A stretch of DNA of 64,000 nt from positions 99,412 to 163,411 of the forward strand of contig CALMYL010000012.1 of the NCBI GenBank assembly GCA_937873695.1, in the 5' to 3' direction. The DNA is from an uncultured Ignavibacteria bacterium (GTDB taxonomy: Bacteria > Bacteroidota > Ignavibacteria > Tepidaquicellales > OLB5). This document shows, in pieces, positions 1-8,631 of the stretch. Numbering within the stretch: the stretch's first letter is position 1; every line of letters starts with the position of its first letter. A program made the translations under genes and the position numbers. Under the pieces are notes generated by a model. It was not told the origin of the DNA, searched no databases, and worked only from the letters and a program-made list of their open reading frames with translations.

Positions 1-2
1 GA

Positions 3-269
3 TTCGGCGCAATGCTTGTGGTTTACCCGCTCATTGTCACCGAAAATCTTTCTGCGGAGCTTGCAGGCTACCTGAGCCTGTATTGTCCAAAACACTTTGC
101 GGCAGCCGAGTTTCCCTCGGCCATTGACCTGAATACAGCGAATCTTTATTACTATCCAAACACACCAATTTGGGGCTATGCTTATTATGCTACCTTCAGG
201 CGTGAATCATATAGCTTCTTTTCGCCCAAATCATGGGAAGAAGTTTCTAGGCAGCTTGCAGTAAAATAA
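3..269 (+). CDS. C-terminal fragment of an unrecognised protein, cut by the window edge
   Basis: The frame is open from the first bases of the window, before the first ATG at position 12, so this is most likely the 3' end of a longer gene. About 89 codons remain, ending in TAA. The visible part is rich in Tyr, Phe and Ala, with no motif, membrane segment or repeat that I can assign to a family. A clear rho-independent terminator follows 27 bases after the stop, which supports this being a genuine gene end. Function unknown. Confidence 0.5.
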   Translation, partial: FGAMLVVYPLIVTENLSAELAGYLSLYCPKHFAAAEFPSAIDLNTANLYYYPNTPIWGYAYYATFRRESYSFFSPKSWEEVSRQLAVK

Positions 270-295
270 AACAGGTGTATAATCATTCAATTACA

Positions 296-322
296 GCCTC
301 TTTTGTACAAAAGAGGCTTTTT
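296..322 (+). terminator. Rho-independent terminator
   Basis: Perfect inverted repeat GCCTCTTTTG / CAAAAGAGGC with a two-base loop, followed by five T residues. It lies just after the truncated first gene and before yqeY. Confidence 0.85.
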
Positions 323-414
323 AATTGATTTTAATGCATTTTATCTTGTACAATGGCTAGCTATCTTTGCAATTATTTAAAACATTTTCACATTATATTT
401 AACAGGAGCTATTT

Positions 415-828
415 ATGCTTATAGAAACGATCCGCAAGGATATGCAGCAGGCAAAACTTGCCAAGGAAACCGTGAAGGCAAACCTACTTTCCACTCTCTA
501 TGCCGAAATATTCACGCAATCAAAAAACGGCAGTGAAATGACCGAAGATGATGAACTGAAGATCATCCGTAAATTTATGAAGAATGCTGACGAAACACTT
601 TCATTTGATGTAAGTGATGAAGCCAAAGCTAAACTTAACGAAGAAAAAAAGATACTCGGGGCTTATTTACCCGCACAGCTGAGCAGGGAAAAAATTGAGG
701 AAATTGTCACTACACTTCTTGCTGAAGGCAAAACAATGAAGGAAATTATGCCGTATTTTAAAGAAAAATATAACGGGCTTTATGACGGCAGAACTGTCAG
801 TGAATTGGTTAAAGCTAAATCCTCTTAA
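415..828 (+). CDS. yqeY: GatB/YqeY domain protein
   Basis: A small (137 aa) helical protein of the GatB/YqeY family. These resemble the C-terminal tRNA-binding domain of the amidotransferase subunit GatB; the stand-alone protein has no settled function. The sequence shows the typical opening (IRKDMQQAKLAK), the central LNEEKKILGAYLPAQLS motif and the C-terminal YDGRTVSELVK helix, at full family length. AACAGGAG lies just upstream of the ATG, and a TATCTTTG element at 362-369 could be the -7 box. The TPR gene follows 13 bases after the stop. Confidence 0.93.
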   Translation: MLIETIRKDMQQAKLAKETVKANLLSTLYAEIFTQSKNGSEMTEDDELKIIRKFMKNADETLSFDVSDEAKAKLNEEKKILGAYLPAQLSREKIEEIVTTLLAEGKTMKEIMPYFKEKYNGLYDGRTVSELVKAKSS

Positions 829-841
829 AAAATATCATACT

Positions 842-1675
842 ATGATACACATAACGAAATACTTATTATTATGTTTGTTCATTACCGGATTAGCAGCCGC
901 TCAGGATGCCGAAGGGCTCTATACTCAGGGTGAAGAATATTTCTCCCAGGGCAGGTTTGCTGATGCGCATTTCAGTTTCAGCAAGTACATTGAATATAAT
1001 CCTGATAGCGCAAAAGGTTATATTTCCCGCGGCAATACATATATATTTTTGAAGAAAATTAAGGATGCGCTCAGCGATTTTGATAAGGCAATTTCAATTG
1101 ATCCCAAGAACTATAAGGCTCACAGCGGAAGGGGAACAGCTTATATTTACATGCAGGATGGGGCAGAAGCTTTGAAGAGTTACAACAAAGCGCTTGAGCT
1201 CAATCCGAATGATGTAGTTTCAATGAACTCGATTGCCGTAATATATTACGGTGAAGGCAAAACTGCTGAAGCGCTTGGCTGGCTTGATAAAGCGATAAAG
1301 ATACAGCCGGATAATGTTGATTCTTATAAGAACCGCGGCTCAATGCGGCTCTTTAACGGTGATACTACCGGTGCGCTGGATGACCTGAATAAAGCAGTTG
1401 AGCTGGGTCCGAACCGTGTTGATGTATATAACACACGCGGAGCAATATTCCGCGAAATGAGCCGCTATGATGAAGCTATTGCGGACTTCCAAAAGGCGCT
1501 TGAGCTTGACCAGTTTTCTGCCGAGGCATTATGCAGGATGGGTATCGCTTACCTGTATAAGGGCGACTATGATGCTGCAATAATTAATATTGAAAAGGGT
1601 TTGAACATTGATCCGTCACTCAAAGAAACGATGAGCAAGTATCTTGAAGAAGCAAGAGAGAAAAACAGAAAATAA
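842..1675 (+). CDS. Exported TPR-repeat protein
   Basis: A 277-aa protein with an N-terminal signal peptide (cleavage probably after LAAAQ, about residue 21), followed by roughly seven tandem tetratricopeptide repeats filling the rest of the chain. Typical TPR positions are visible, such as AKGYISRGNTYIFLKK and DEAIADFQKALELD. TPRs form protein-binding scaffolds, so a periplasmic or envelope scaffold is likely, with partner unknown. I chose the ATG at 842 over an in-frame start at 782, because the earlier start would overlap yqeY and put 20 residues ahead of the signal peptide. rmuC follows 7 bases later. Confidence 0.85.
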   Translation: MIHITKYLLLCLFITGLAAAQDAEGLYTQGEEYFSQGRFADAHFSFSKYIEYNPDSAKGYISRGNTYIFLKKIKDALSDFDKAISIDPKNYKAHSGRGTAYIYMQDGAEALKSYNKALELNPNDVVSMNSIAVIYYGEGKTAEALGWLDKAIKIQPDNVDSYKNRGSMRLFNGDTTGALDDLNKAVELGPNRVDVYNTRGAIFREMSRYDEAIADFQKALELDQFSAEALCRMGIAYLYKGDYDAAIINIEKGLNIDPSLKETMSKYLEEAREKNRK

Positions 1676-1682
1676 TTCATAA

Positions 1683-3008
1683 ATGGAAATAATATTACTA
1701 ATTGCCGGTATAATTGTTGGTGTATTGCTGGGATTTTTTATTGCAAAGAGCAAGCAGTCCGGTTTATCTTCCAAAATCGAAGAGAAAGAAAAGACGATTG
1801 CTGAAAAAGATAAACAGATAAACGATGCCAAAGCTGAAACCGGGTATGAAAGAGAAAAAGTAATATCCCTTGGAAATGAACTTTCGGCATCTAAGGCAAA
1901 TTACCTTAATCTTGAAAAAAGGCTTGCTGAACAAAAAGGTGAGCTGGAAGAACTGCAGACCAAATTTACAAGGGAATTTGAAAACCTTGCGGGAAAAATA
2001 CTTGAAGATAAGAGCAGGAAATTTACTGAACAGAACAAAGAGAATCTTGATACAATTTTATCACCTTTAAAAGAACGTATAGCTGACTTTGAGAAAAAAG
2101 TAAATGATGTGTATATCACCGAAACCAAAGAACGAGCAGCGCTGGCTGAACAGTTAAGATACCTTCATGAACTGAATAAACAAATGTCAGAAGAAGCCAA
2201 TAATCTTACGCGTGCGCTAAAAGGTGATACCAAAACACAGGGTAATTGGGGTGAGTATATACTTGAAAGTATCCTTGAAAAATCCGGGCTTGTAAAAGGC
2301 CGTGAATTCGTGATACAGGAGACAATTAAATCTGATGACGGAGCGAATTTACGACCGGACGTTATTGTAAACATGCCTGATAACAAAAGCATGATTATTG
2401 ATTCCAAAGTATCACTTACAGCCTATGAAGCATATTGTTCAACAGATGATAAAGCGCTAAAGGAAAAGTCTCTGAGTGAACATATTAATTCAATACGCAG
2501 ACATATTAAGGGATTAAGCCCGAAGGATTATCAGAATCTATACGGGCTGCAAAGCCTTGATTTCGTGCTGATGTTCATACCAATTGAGCCTGCTTTTGCT
2601 CTTGCGGTGCAAAACGATGCTGCGTTGTTTTATGACGCGTTTGAAAAGAACATTGTAATTGTAAGTCCTTCAACTTTGCTGGCTACGCTGCGCACAATTT
2701 CAAGCATATGGAAACAGGAAAAGCAGAACCGTAATGCGCTTGAAATAGCTAAAAAAGGCGGTGAGCTTTATGATAAACTCGCTGCATTTGTTGATGACCT
2801 TATAGAGGTTGGAACAAGAATGAAAAGGGCAAATGAAAGTTATGAAAGCGCAATGAAAAGACTTTCCGAAGGCAGGGGGAATATTATCAACCGGGCTGAG
2901 AATCTTAAATTAATGGGAGCCAAGGCTTCAAAATCAATTGACCCCAGAATTGTTGACCGCTCAATGGATGAAAATGATGATCAAAGTGAACTCAGGCTTC
3001 TGCCATAG
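1683..3008 (+). CDS. rmuC: DNA recombination protein RmuC
   Basis: RmuC-family protein (441 aa). It has one N-terminal membrane helix (residues 1-22), a long coiled coil (about 25-180, rich in Glu and Lys) and the conserved RmuC domain. That domain contains TQGNWGEYILESILEKSGL, LRPDVIVNMPDNKSMIIDSK and later FVLMFIPIEPAFALA. RmuC limits inversions and other recombination at repeats in E. coli; its core resembles restriction-endonuclease-like folds and DIDSK-type residues are present. It lies 7 bases after the TPR gene, probably co-transcribed. It converges with the oxidoreductase gene; an 18-base AT palindrome spans the junction. Confidence 0.95.
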   Translation: MEIILLIAGIIVGVLLGFFIAKSKQSGLSSKIEEKEKTIAEKDKQINDAKAETGYEREKVISLGNELSASKANYLNLEKRLAEQKGELEELQTKFTREFENLAGKILEDKSRKFTEQNKENLDTILSPLKERIADFEKKVNDVYITETKERAALAEQLRYLHELNKQMSEEANNLTRALKGDTKTQGNWGEYILESILEKSGLVKGREFVIQETIKSDDGANLRPDVIVNMPDNKSMIIDSKVSLTAYEAYCSTDDKALKEKSLSEHINSIRRHIKGLSPKDYQNLYGLQSLDFVLMFIPIEPAFALAVQNDAALFYDAFEKNIVIVSPSTLLATLRTISSIWKQEKQNRNALEIAKKGGELYDKLAAFVDDLIEVGTRMKRANESYESAMKRLSEGRGNIINRAENLKLMGAKASKSIDPRIVDRSMDENDDQSELRLLP

Positions 3009-3014
3009 TAATTT

Positions 3015-4238
3015 TTAAAAATTACTTACATCCCTGCCAAACACGAAGGTTTTGAACCAGTCAAAAAGAACGAGTATCTTGTTCTTTAAGCTCACAAGCT
3101 TTGTTACATACACACTTCGCCAGAATAACCAGGTGACAAATCCGCTGCCTTTGTACTGATTAGTATTGGCAAGCGCTTTATGGCTTCCGATATAAGCCAG
3201 CATGCCAAGATCTTTATACTTGAAAGGTTTAATTTCTTTACCCCTTGCAAGTTTATTTAATGATTTACCCAAATACTTTCCCTGGCTTTGAGCTGTCTGA
3301 GCTGTTACCGGGAAAGGCTCATCTGCAATTTCAGTGCAGTCTCCTATCGCATAAACATTTTTTGTACCGCTAACCTTTAAGAAATGGTCTATAACAAGTT
3401 TGTTCCTGTTGTTTTTGGGAAGTGTACTGCTCTTAATAAGCTCCGTTGCGGTGTTGCCCGCAGCCCATACAAGCAAACCGTAGCTGAAATGGCTGCCGTC
3501 ATTCACAAAGATCTCTTTTTCGGTTACCTTTGTGATGTAAGAATTTGTTTTAACATTTATATTCTGCCTTTTAAAAATTTTCAGGGTATATTCACTAAGC
3601 TTAGCATCAAAGGAATTAAGCAAAGTTTTTCCGGCTTCTATTAGTATAACTTCAATTTCATTTTCCAGCCCCGGGTATTTTTTTCTGACGTCTTCCTCTA
3701 TGAAATCATGCAGCTCCGCTGCGAATTCCACACCGGTTGGACCGCCGCCGCAGACAACAAACCTCAGGTAGCTCTTTTTTTCCTCATCTGTAATTCCGGG
3801 TATCGAGGCATTTTCAAAACAATCAATTACCCTTATCCTAATTTTCCTGGCGTCGGCTACTTCCCTCAGGAAGTATGAATATTTACTCACTCCTTCTATA
3901 TTATAGGCATTTGTTACTTCACCCACTGAAATGATCAGCAGGTCGTAACCAAGTGTGAACTCTTTTTGGGTATCTGCATCTATACAATACAGATTATTAT
4001 TAGCTTCATCAATTTTACTGCAGTATGCCTGTATATATTGAGCGTTTTTTATGTTTCTTATGGGTTCAATTATACTTCTGAATTCAATTGTTCCAACAGT
4101 TGTGCTTGGAAGCAAACATGTAAATAGAAAGTGATTTCTTGGACTGACTATTTTTATGTCATACAGTTCGCTGTCAAGTTCTTTAAGTGCGCTGAATGCT
4201 CCGAAGCCTGTTCCTAATACTACTAACCTGGTTTTCAT
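3015..4238 (-). CDS. ndh: Type II NADH dehydrogenase-like FAD oxidoreductase
   Basis: A 407-aa two-dinucleotide-binding flavoprotein of the NDH-2 family, which passes electrons from NADH to quinone without pumping protons. An FAD-binding Rossmann motif (VVLGTGFGAFSALKEL) is at the very N-terminus, a second NAD(P)H-binding motif (FVVCGGGPTGVEFAAEL) lies near residue 155, and YAIGDCTEI marks the second FAD segment. The C-terminus is aromatic and basic (WLFWRSVYVTKL), as in the membrane-attaching helices of NDH-2. I chose the ATG at 4238, which places the FAD motif at residue 5; an in-frame start 36 bases upstream adds only a hydrophilic extension. Monocistronic by context. Confidence 0.88.
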   Translation of the reverse strand: MKTRLVVLGTGFGAFSALKELDSELYDIKIVSPRNHFLFTCLLPSTTVGTIEFRSIIEPIRNIKNAQYIQAYCSKIDEANNNLYCIDADTQKEFTLGYDLLIISVGEVTNAYNIEGVSKYSYFLREVADARKIRIRVIDCFENASIPGITDEEKKSYLRFVVCGGGPTGVEFAAELHDFIEEDVRKKYPGLENEIEVILIEAGKTLLNSFDAKLSEYTLKIFKRQNINVKTNSYITKVTEKEIFVNDGSHFSYGLLVWAAGNTATELIKSSTLPKNNRNKLVIDHFLKVSGTKNVYAIGDCTEIADEPFPVTAQTAQSQGKYLGKSLNKLARGKEIKPFKYKDLGMLAYIGSHKALANTNQYKGSGFVTWLFWRSVYVTKLVSLKNKILVLFDWFKTFVFGRDVSNF

Positions 4239-4453
4239 TTCTATTTCTAATTTGATTCTATACAAAAATAGCAAGATTAAAAGTCATAAAAAATGGTGAT
4301 TTTTATCGAAAAAGGGAATTTATAAAACACAAATGCTGTTAAATGAACTTTGAATTACCCTCAATTATGTTCAATATTAAGTGAATTTCTTCATTTCAAA
4401 CATTGTCTTACATTGCTAAATTTGATATATCCGGAGAAACTAAATAAGTAAAA

Positions 4454-4873
4454 ATGAAGTCATACAGAAAAGAATTGTGGTTCAACACTCCTGCCCGGAG
4501 GGCATACATTAACATAACACCGCAAATAGAAGATTGCATTAATGAGAGCGGAATAAAAGAAGGGATACTTCTATGTAACGCAATGCACATTACGGCAAGT
4601 GTATTTATAAATGATGATGAGCGCGGTTTGCACACCGATATGGAAAAGTGGCTTGAAAAGCTTGCCCCTGAAAAACCGCACTCGCAATACAACCACAATA
4701 ACACCGGTGAAGATAACGCTGACGCGCACCTGAAAAGATCGGTGATGGGAAGAGAAGCGGTTGTTGCTGTTTCAGGCGGCGCGCTGGATTTTGGTCCATG
4801 GGAGCAGATCTTCTACGGAGAGTTTGACGGGAAACGTGATAAGCGTGTACTTGTGAAGATAATAGGGGAGTAA
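4454..4873 (+). CDS. yjbQ: YjbQ family (UPF0047) protein
   Basis: A 139-aa single-domain protein of the YjbQ/UPF0047 family. E. coli YjbQ has been reported to have weak thiamine-phosphate-synthase activity; the true role is unsettled. The diagnostic string is present: HITASVFIN, then the His/Asn-rich [17 protein letters not shown], then [30 protein letters not shown]. These His residues bind metal in solved structures. The length is normal. It lies alone, convergent with the histidine kinase gene, and far from the thiamine operon at 24-32 kb, so no pathway link can be drawn from position. Confidence 0.9.
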   Translation: MKSYRKELWFNTPARRAYINITPQIEDCINESGIKEGILLCNAMHITASVFINDDERGLHTDMEKWLEKLAPEKPHSQYNHNNTGEDNADAHLKRSVMGREAVVAVSGGALDFGPWEQIFYGEFDGKRDKRVLVKIIGE

Positions 4874-4879
4874 TTAAAA

Positions 4880-7006
4880 TTACCTTCGTGCTTTATAAAC
4901 AGCTTCTTCAAAAATTATTGAAAATTCTGTGCCTCCGCCCGGTGAGGTAACTGCATCTATGCTGCCGTTAAGCTGCCTGCTTAACAATGTAACAAGCTGT
5001 ATGCCAAGAGTATCAGATTTCTTTATATCAATGCTGTCATTAACTCCGGCCCCGTCATCTTTTACGGTCAGTTTATAAAAATTATCTTTGTGATGTTTGA
5101 CGGCAACGGTTATTGTACCGGCCCTGCCTTCGGGGAATGCATACTTTACGGAATTTGAAACAAGTTCATTAATTATAAGTCCGCACGGAATAGCTGTATC
5201 AATATTTAGCTTAAGCTCACCTATATCAATATCAAATCTTACATTGCGCAGCTTGTAACCGTAGGTCGTCTGGAAGTTCTCGATCAGGTTTCTAACATAC
5301 TCACCGAAATGAATAAACTCATAATCTTTTGAATTGTAAATTTTGGTATGTACTATCGCCATTGATTGTATCCTGCCGCCCGTTTCCTTCAATATCTCAA
5401 GCATCTTCTCATCCTTAATGTATCTTGACTGCAGTTTTATAAGGCTTGACATTACCTGCAGATTATTTTTTACCCTGTGATGCACTTCCTGAAGCAGCAT
5501 TTCCTTTTCCTGCAGAGATTTTGTTACTTCCGCATACAAATAGGAATTTTCAAGAGCAATTGCCGCCTGAGAGCCTATTGTTGTCAGCAGCTCAAGTTGT
5601 CCCTGTGTGAAAGAATTTTCATATTTGTAATCCTGGATTGTGATAACACCAAGAACCTTTTCGCCGGCAATCATCGGAATGGCAATCAGTGACTTTGCCT
5701 CATCTTCTTCGTGCTCAATGTCCATCAGTTTTAGGGTAGCCGGTACATTCTCATTCAGAATTATCCCTTTTTTTGTCCGTATTATGAACTCTGTGAATCT
5801 GCTGCCAAACGGGCGGTTTTCAATCTCTTTTCTCTCATCCACGGCGTAATAGAACGGGTATGATATCATGTTGGCAGTTTCATCATACAGGGCAAGGTAA
5901 ATGTTCTCACGGGCAAACAACTTAACTAACATATTGCCAATATCTTCCAGCAGAACCGAAGGCTCTGCAAGCCGGCTGAGCGATCTGCCAAAATGATATA
6001 TTGCCGAAAGTTCATTGTTCTTTTTGAGGATCTCTTCTTCAAAAAGTTTTTTTTCGGTTATATCGGTAACAAAGCCCTCAGTTGCTTCAAGTTCATCATT
6101 TTCGTTATATACACCGCGGCCCTGCTCCCAAACCCATTTAATTCTTCCGTCAGCCGTACTTATCCGGTAGCTTATCTGGTATGGTTTTTTGTTAGCAAGC
6201 GCTTTTGAAATTATTTCTCTGCCAAGCGCCTTATCTGATTCATTTACCATCATAGCGTAGTAAAGGACCTTGTTCCTGATCAGTTCATCGGGTCTGTGGC
6301 CCGTCAGGTCATAAACGCCCTCGCTGATATACTGGATTGACCATTGGTCTCCTTCCTTATTCACCCTGTAAACATATCCCGGAAGATTGCTTATCAGAGT
6401 AGAAAGGAATCGCTGGCTTTCATGAAAATCACGTTCTTTGTTCTTGCTGAAATCGATTTCTATTGATGTTGATACCAGCGTGGAAATTGCGGTAGTAAAA
6501 TCTATCTCATCGCGTTTCCAGTTCCTTTTTTTATCCTGCTCCTCATGGCAGATTATGCCTATTATTTCACCGCCAAAATATATCGGAATATCCATCATCG
6601 AGTATATTCCTCTTGGTTTCAGGTACCGTTCGGTCAGTTCACTGGTCAACGGGTCAGAATGAGCGTCTTCAGCGGCAATGTAAAGCCTGGTTTCAATTGC
6701 TTTAAAATATTCCGGGTAGTCATCAACCCGAAGGGTAGTTTCGTTAGCAAATTCGCCGTATTTTTTCAGGAAAAGATAGTCGCAATAGATAGATGTTCTG
6801 CCCTCGTTAAAGAACCATATTGAAACACGTTCTATATTAAGCGCGTTTGCAACTACATCAAGTACTTTTTTCAGGAATACGTGAAGGTCAGTTTTGTCCA
6901 TTCTTTTGAGCTCAAGCAAAACTGAATGGTATTCAGAATGTACTTCGCCTGAACCAATTGGCTCGGCTGTGCTCTCATTGGTTATATTTAAATTATTTAG
7001 ATCCAA
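4880..7006 (-). CDS. Soluble sensor histidine kinase, GAF-PAS-GAF-HisKA_2-HATPase
   Basis: A 708-aa histidine kinase without a membrane segment, so a cytosolic sensor. Domains by eye: a GAF domain (about 25-185), a PAS domain (about 195-325, ending in the PAC motif GFVTDITEKK), a second GAF (about 345-495), a HisKA_2-type dimerisation segment with EVHHRVKNNLQV (His509/510), and an HATPase domain. The latter has the N-box NELVSNSVKYAF, the G1 box VKDDGAG and the G2-like GIQLVTLLSRQLNG. HisKA_2 kinases are often bacteriophytochrome or stress-type sensors; no chromophore Cys is apparent. No response regulator is adjacent, so this is an orphan kinase. Confidence 0.93.
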   Translation of the reverse strand: MDLNNLNITNESTAEPIGSGEVHSEYHSVLLELKRMDKTDLHVFLKKVLDVVANALNIERVSIWFFNEGRTSIYCDYLFLKKYGEFANETTLRVDDYPEYFKAIETRLYIAAEDAHSDPLTSELTERYLKPRGIYSMMDIPIYFGGEIIGIICHEEQDKKRNWKRDEIDFTTAISTLVSTSIEIDFSKNKERDFHESQRFLSTLISNLPGYVYRVNKEGDQWSIQYISEGVYDLTGHRPDELIRNKVLYYAMMVNESDKALGREIISKALANKKPYQISYRISTADGRIKWVWEQGRGVYNENDELEATEGFVTDITEKKLFEEEILKKNNELSAIYHFGRSLSRLAEPSVLLEDIGNMLVKLFARENIYLALYDETANMISYPFYYAVDERKEIENRPFGSRFTEFIIRTKKGIILNENVPATLKLMDIEHEEDEAKSLIAIPMIAGEKVLGVITIQDYKYENSFTQGQLELLTTIGSQAAIALENSYLYAEVTKSLQEKEMLLQEVHHRVKNNLQVMSSLIKLQSRYIKDEKMLEILKETGGRIQSMAIVHTKIYNSKDYEFIHFGEYVRNLIENFQTTYGYKLRNVRFDIDIGELKLNIDTAIPCGLIINELVSNSVKYAFPEGRAGTITVAVKHHKDNFYKLTVKDDGAGVNDSIDIKKSDTLGIQLVTLLSRQLNGSIDAVTSPGGGTEFSIIFEEAVYKARR

Positions 7007-7060
7007 ATGATCTGAACTATTGCTTCACTGCTCATTCTTAATGAATGCAACTTCTTAAAA

Positions 7061-7098
7061 AAAAGAAGAGTGTTATATCAAAATAACACTCTTCTTTT
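7061..7098 (-). terminator. Rho-independent terminator, possibly bidirectional
   Basis: A 16-bp perfect stem (AAAAGAAGAGTGTTAT with its complement) around a six-base loop. On the minus strand a run of T follows the stem, so it ends the T9SS cargo transcript before the histidine kinase gene. The plus strand also has four to five T after the stem. Confidence 0.85.
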
Positions 7099-7125
7099 TA
7101 AAAGTAAACTGTGTTTTCAGTGATT

Positions 7126-8067
7126 TTACTTCACAAGGAACATTTTCTTTGTTTCAGTAAATTCACCTGCATTCAGCCTGTAGAAGTATAACCCGCTGCT
7201 GAAATTCGAAGCGTTCCAGTTAAGAATATATGTACCCGCTGCTTTCCGGTCATTTACAAGCGTTGCTGCTTCTTTGCCAAGTACATCATAAATTTTTAAA
7301 GTAACATTGGCGTCCTTAGGTATAGAAAACTCTATAGTAGTAGACGGATTGAACGGGTTCGGATAATTCTGAGACAACTCAAAATTTTTCGGAACAAGGT
7401 AATCATCTACTTTCGGAGTGTTCACCGGCCTTGATTCTTCATCAACTATCAGGTCAATAACGCCATCAGCGCTGTAGTTAAGCTCAATGGCTGTTGCAGG
7501 TGATATCTGATTAGAAAAACGAAGGATTGTTACCCTTACTTTAAACAAAACCATCTCAACAAGCGCTAGAAACTCGTTGTTATTGCTTAGTCTTGTTTCG
7601 GCTTTATCAAGCCTGTGGATCAACTGGTTTCCCTGCACCTGTGATATCTTTTCATCTGCAATGAGGTCAATTACTCCGTTGGATAAATTGCCTATTGTGC
7701 CTATAGCATCCGGTGCCTGTGTTTTAAAATTGAAGTAAACCGAAGGTTCGCTCCATCCCTGGTTGGAACAGGCAAAAACTCTCCAGTAATATCTTGTGTT
7801 TAATTCGGTATTTTCAAGCGGTATCTCAAAATGAGATGTAGGTGCATTACAGGTTCCTTCAAACTTATCAGGACTCGTAGTATCAGTATAAACTTCAACC
7901 CTGTAGCAATCTGCGCCCGGTACATCATTCCAGTCCAGAACGACCGGATTAACTACAACATCAACATCCTTCGGCGGTTCTACCAGTATTGGAGATGATG
8001 GCTGCGCATATAAGCTTGCTGTAATAGCTAATAAAACTGCTGAGAAAAACAGTAAATTCTTTTTCAT
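7126..8067 (-). CDS. T9SS cargo protein with fibronectin-III-like N-terminal domain
   Basis: A secreted 313-aa protein. It has a signal peptide (about 1-21, ending SLYAQ), then a fibronectin type III-like domain (about 24-117: PPKDVDVVVNPVVLDWNDVPGAD ... YYWRVFACSNQGWSEPS in outline), then a helical segment. That segment is bracketed by two copies of GVIDLI(A/V)DE, at roughly residues 127 and 205. It ends in a type A T9SS sorting domain (about 228-313) carrying NYPNPFNPSTTIEFSIP and FSSGLYFYRLNAGEF. The sorting domain directs export across the outer membrane and is normally removed or anchored. A strong terminator follows. Ligand unknown. Confidence 0.88.
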   Translation of the reverse strand: MKKNLLFFSAVLLAITASLYAQPSSPILVEPPKDVDVVVNPVVLDWNDVPGADCYRVEVYTDTTSPDKFEGTCNAPTSHFEIPLENTELNTRYYWRVFACSNQGWSEPSVYFNFKTQAPDAIGTIGNLSNGVIDLIADEKISQVQGNQLIHRLDKAETRLSNNNEFLALVEMVLFKVRVTILRFSNQISPATAIELNYSADGVIDLIVDEESRPVNTPKVDDYLVPKNFELSQNYPNPFNPSTTIEFSIPKDANVTLKIYDVLGKEAATLVNDRKAAGTYILNWNASNFSSGLYFYRLNAGEFTETKKMFLVK

Positions 8068-8171
8068 GCTGTTAATATTTAAATTTATCCCCTACTTGTT
8101 CCTAATATAATTATAAATGTTCAAAAATCAAGCATAAATTTCTAAAATTTCTAACGATAATACGTGATTTT

Positions 8172-8447
8172 CTACGGTTTTTCCGGCACATATCCTTCCG
8201 GCATCCTGTAATTGTCAGAAAAAAAGTACTCATCTGCTTTCTGTTCAAATACCTGGTCAGCCATCGGACTTGTAAGGTCAAGCCTGTATTCATTTATCAC
8301 CATCTTGAAGTGTTCCAGAAATTCCTGCCATGCCTGCTTTGATACGTTTTCAAATATACGCTGTCCAAGCTCATTTGGCAGCGGCGGAGCAGAAAGTCCG
8401 GGAAGCTCAACTCCTAATTTTATGCACTTTACAATTCTTTCACTCAT
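8172..8447 (-). CDS. yggX: Fe(2+)-trafficking protein YggX
   Basis: A 91-aa protein that reads as YggX, a small factor implicated in iron trafficking and protection of iron-sulfur clusters from oxidants in enteric bacteria. Matching features are an early Cys (VKCIKLG, Cys8), the PNELGQRIFENVSKQAWQEFLEH block, KMVINEYRLDL, and the C-terminal FFSDNYRMPEGYVPE, which parallels the family's EGYTPE ending. The length equals the family's. It stands alone between the T9SS cargo gene (minus strand) and the M61 peptidase (plus strand). The family is best known from Proteobacteria, which makes its presence here worth noting. Confidence 0.88.
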   Translation of the reverse strand: MSERIVKCIKLGVELPGLSAPPLPNELGQRIFENVSKQAWQEFLEHFKMVINEYRLDLTSPMADQVFEQKADEYFFSDNYRMPEGYVPEKP

Positions 8448-8631
8448 ATTATTCTATATTGATTTCAACAAATATGACAAATTTTGACAATATTTAATAT
8501 GGAAATATTTGTATAGATTAGGCATACTTTTGCGGTCTCGTTCATCATGTGACTTTAAGTCATCGGGTAAATTTCATGGGGATAGTTTTGTAAATTAAAT
8601 TTAAATAATTTTATAACGATTTTTGTTTTCA

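Noticed and set aside
3008..3025. 18-base palindrome GTAATTTTTAAAAATTAC as bidirectional terminator
   Set aside because: It sits exactly between convergent genes, but the stem is almost all A/T and lacks a stable GC part; chance is likely in AT-rich sequence.
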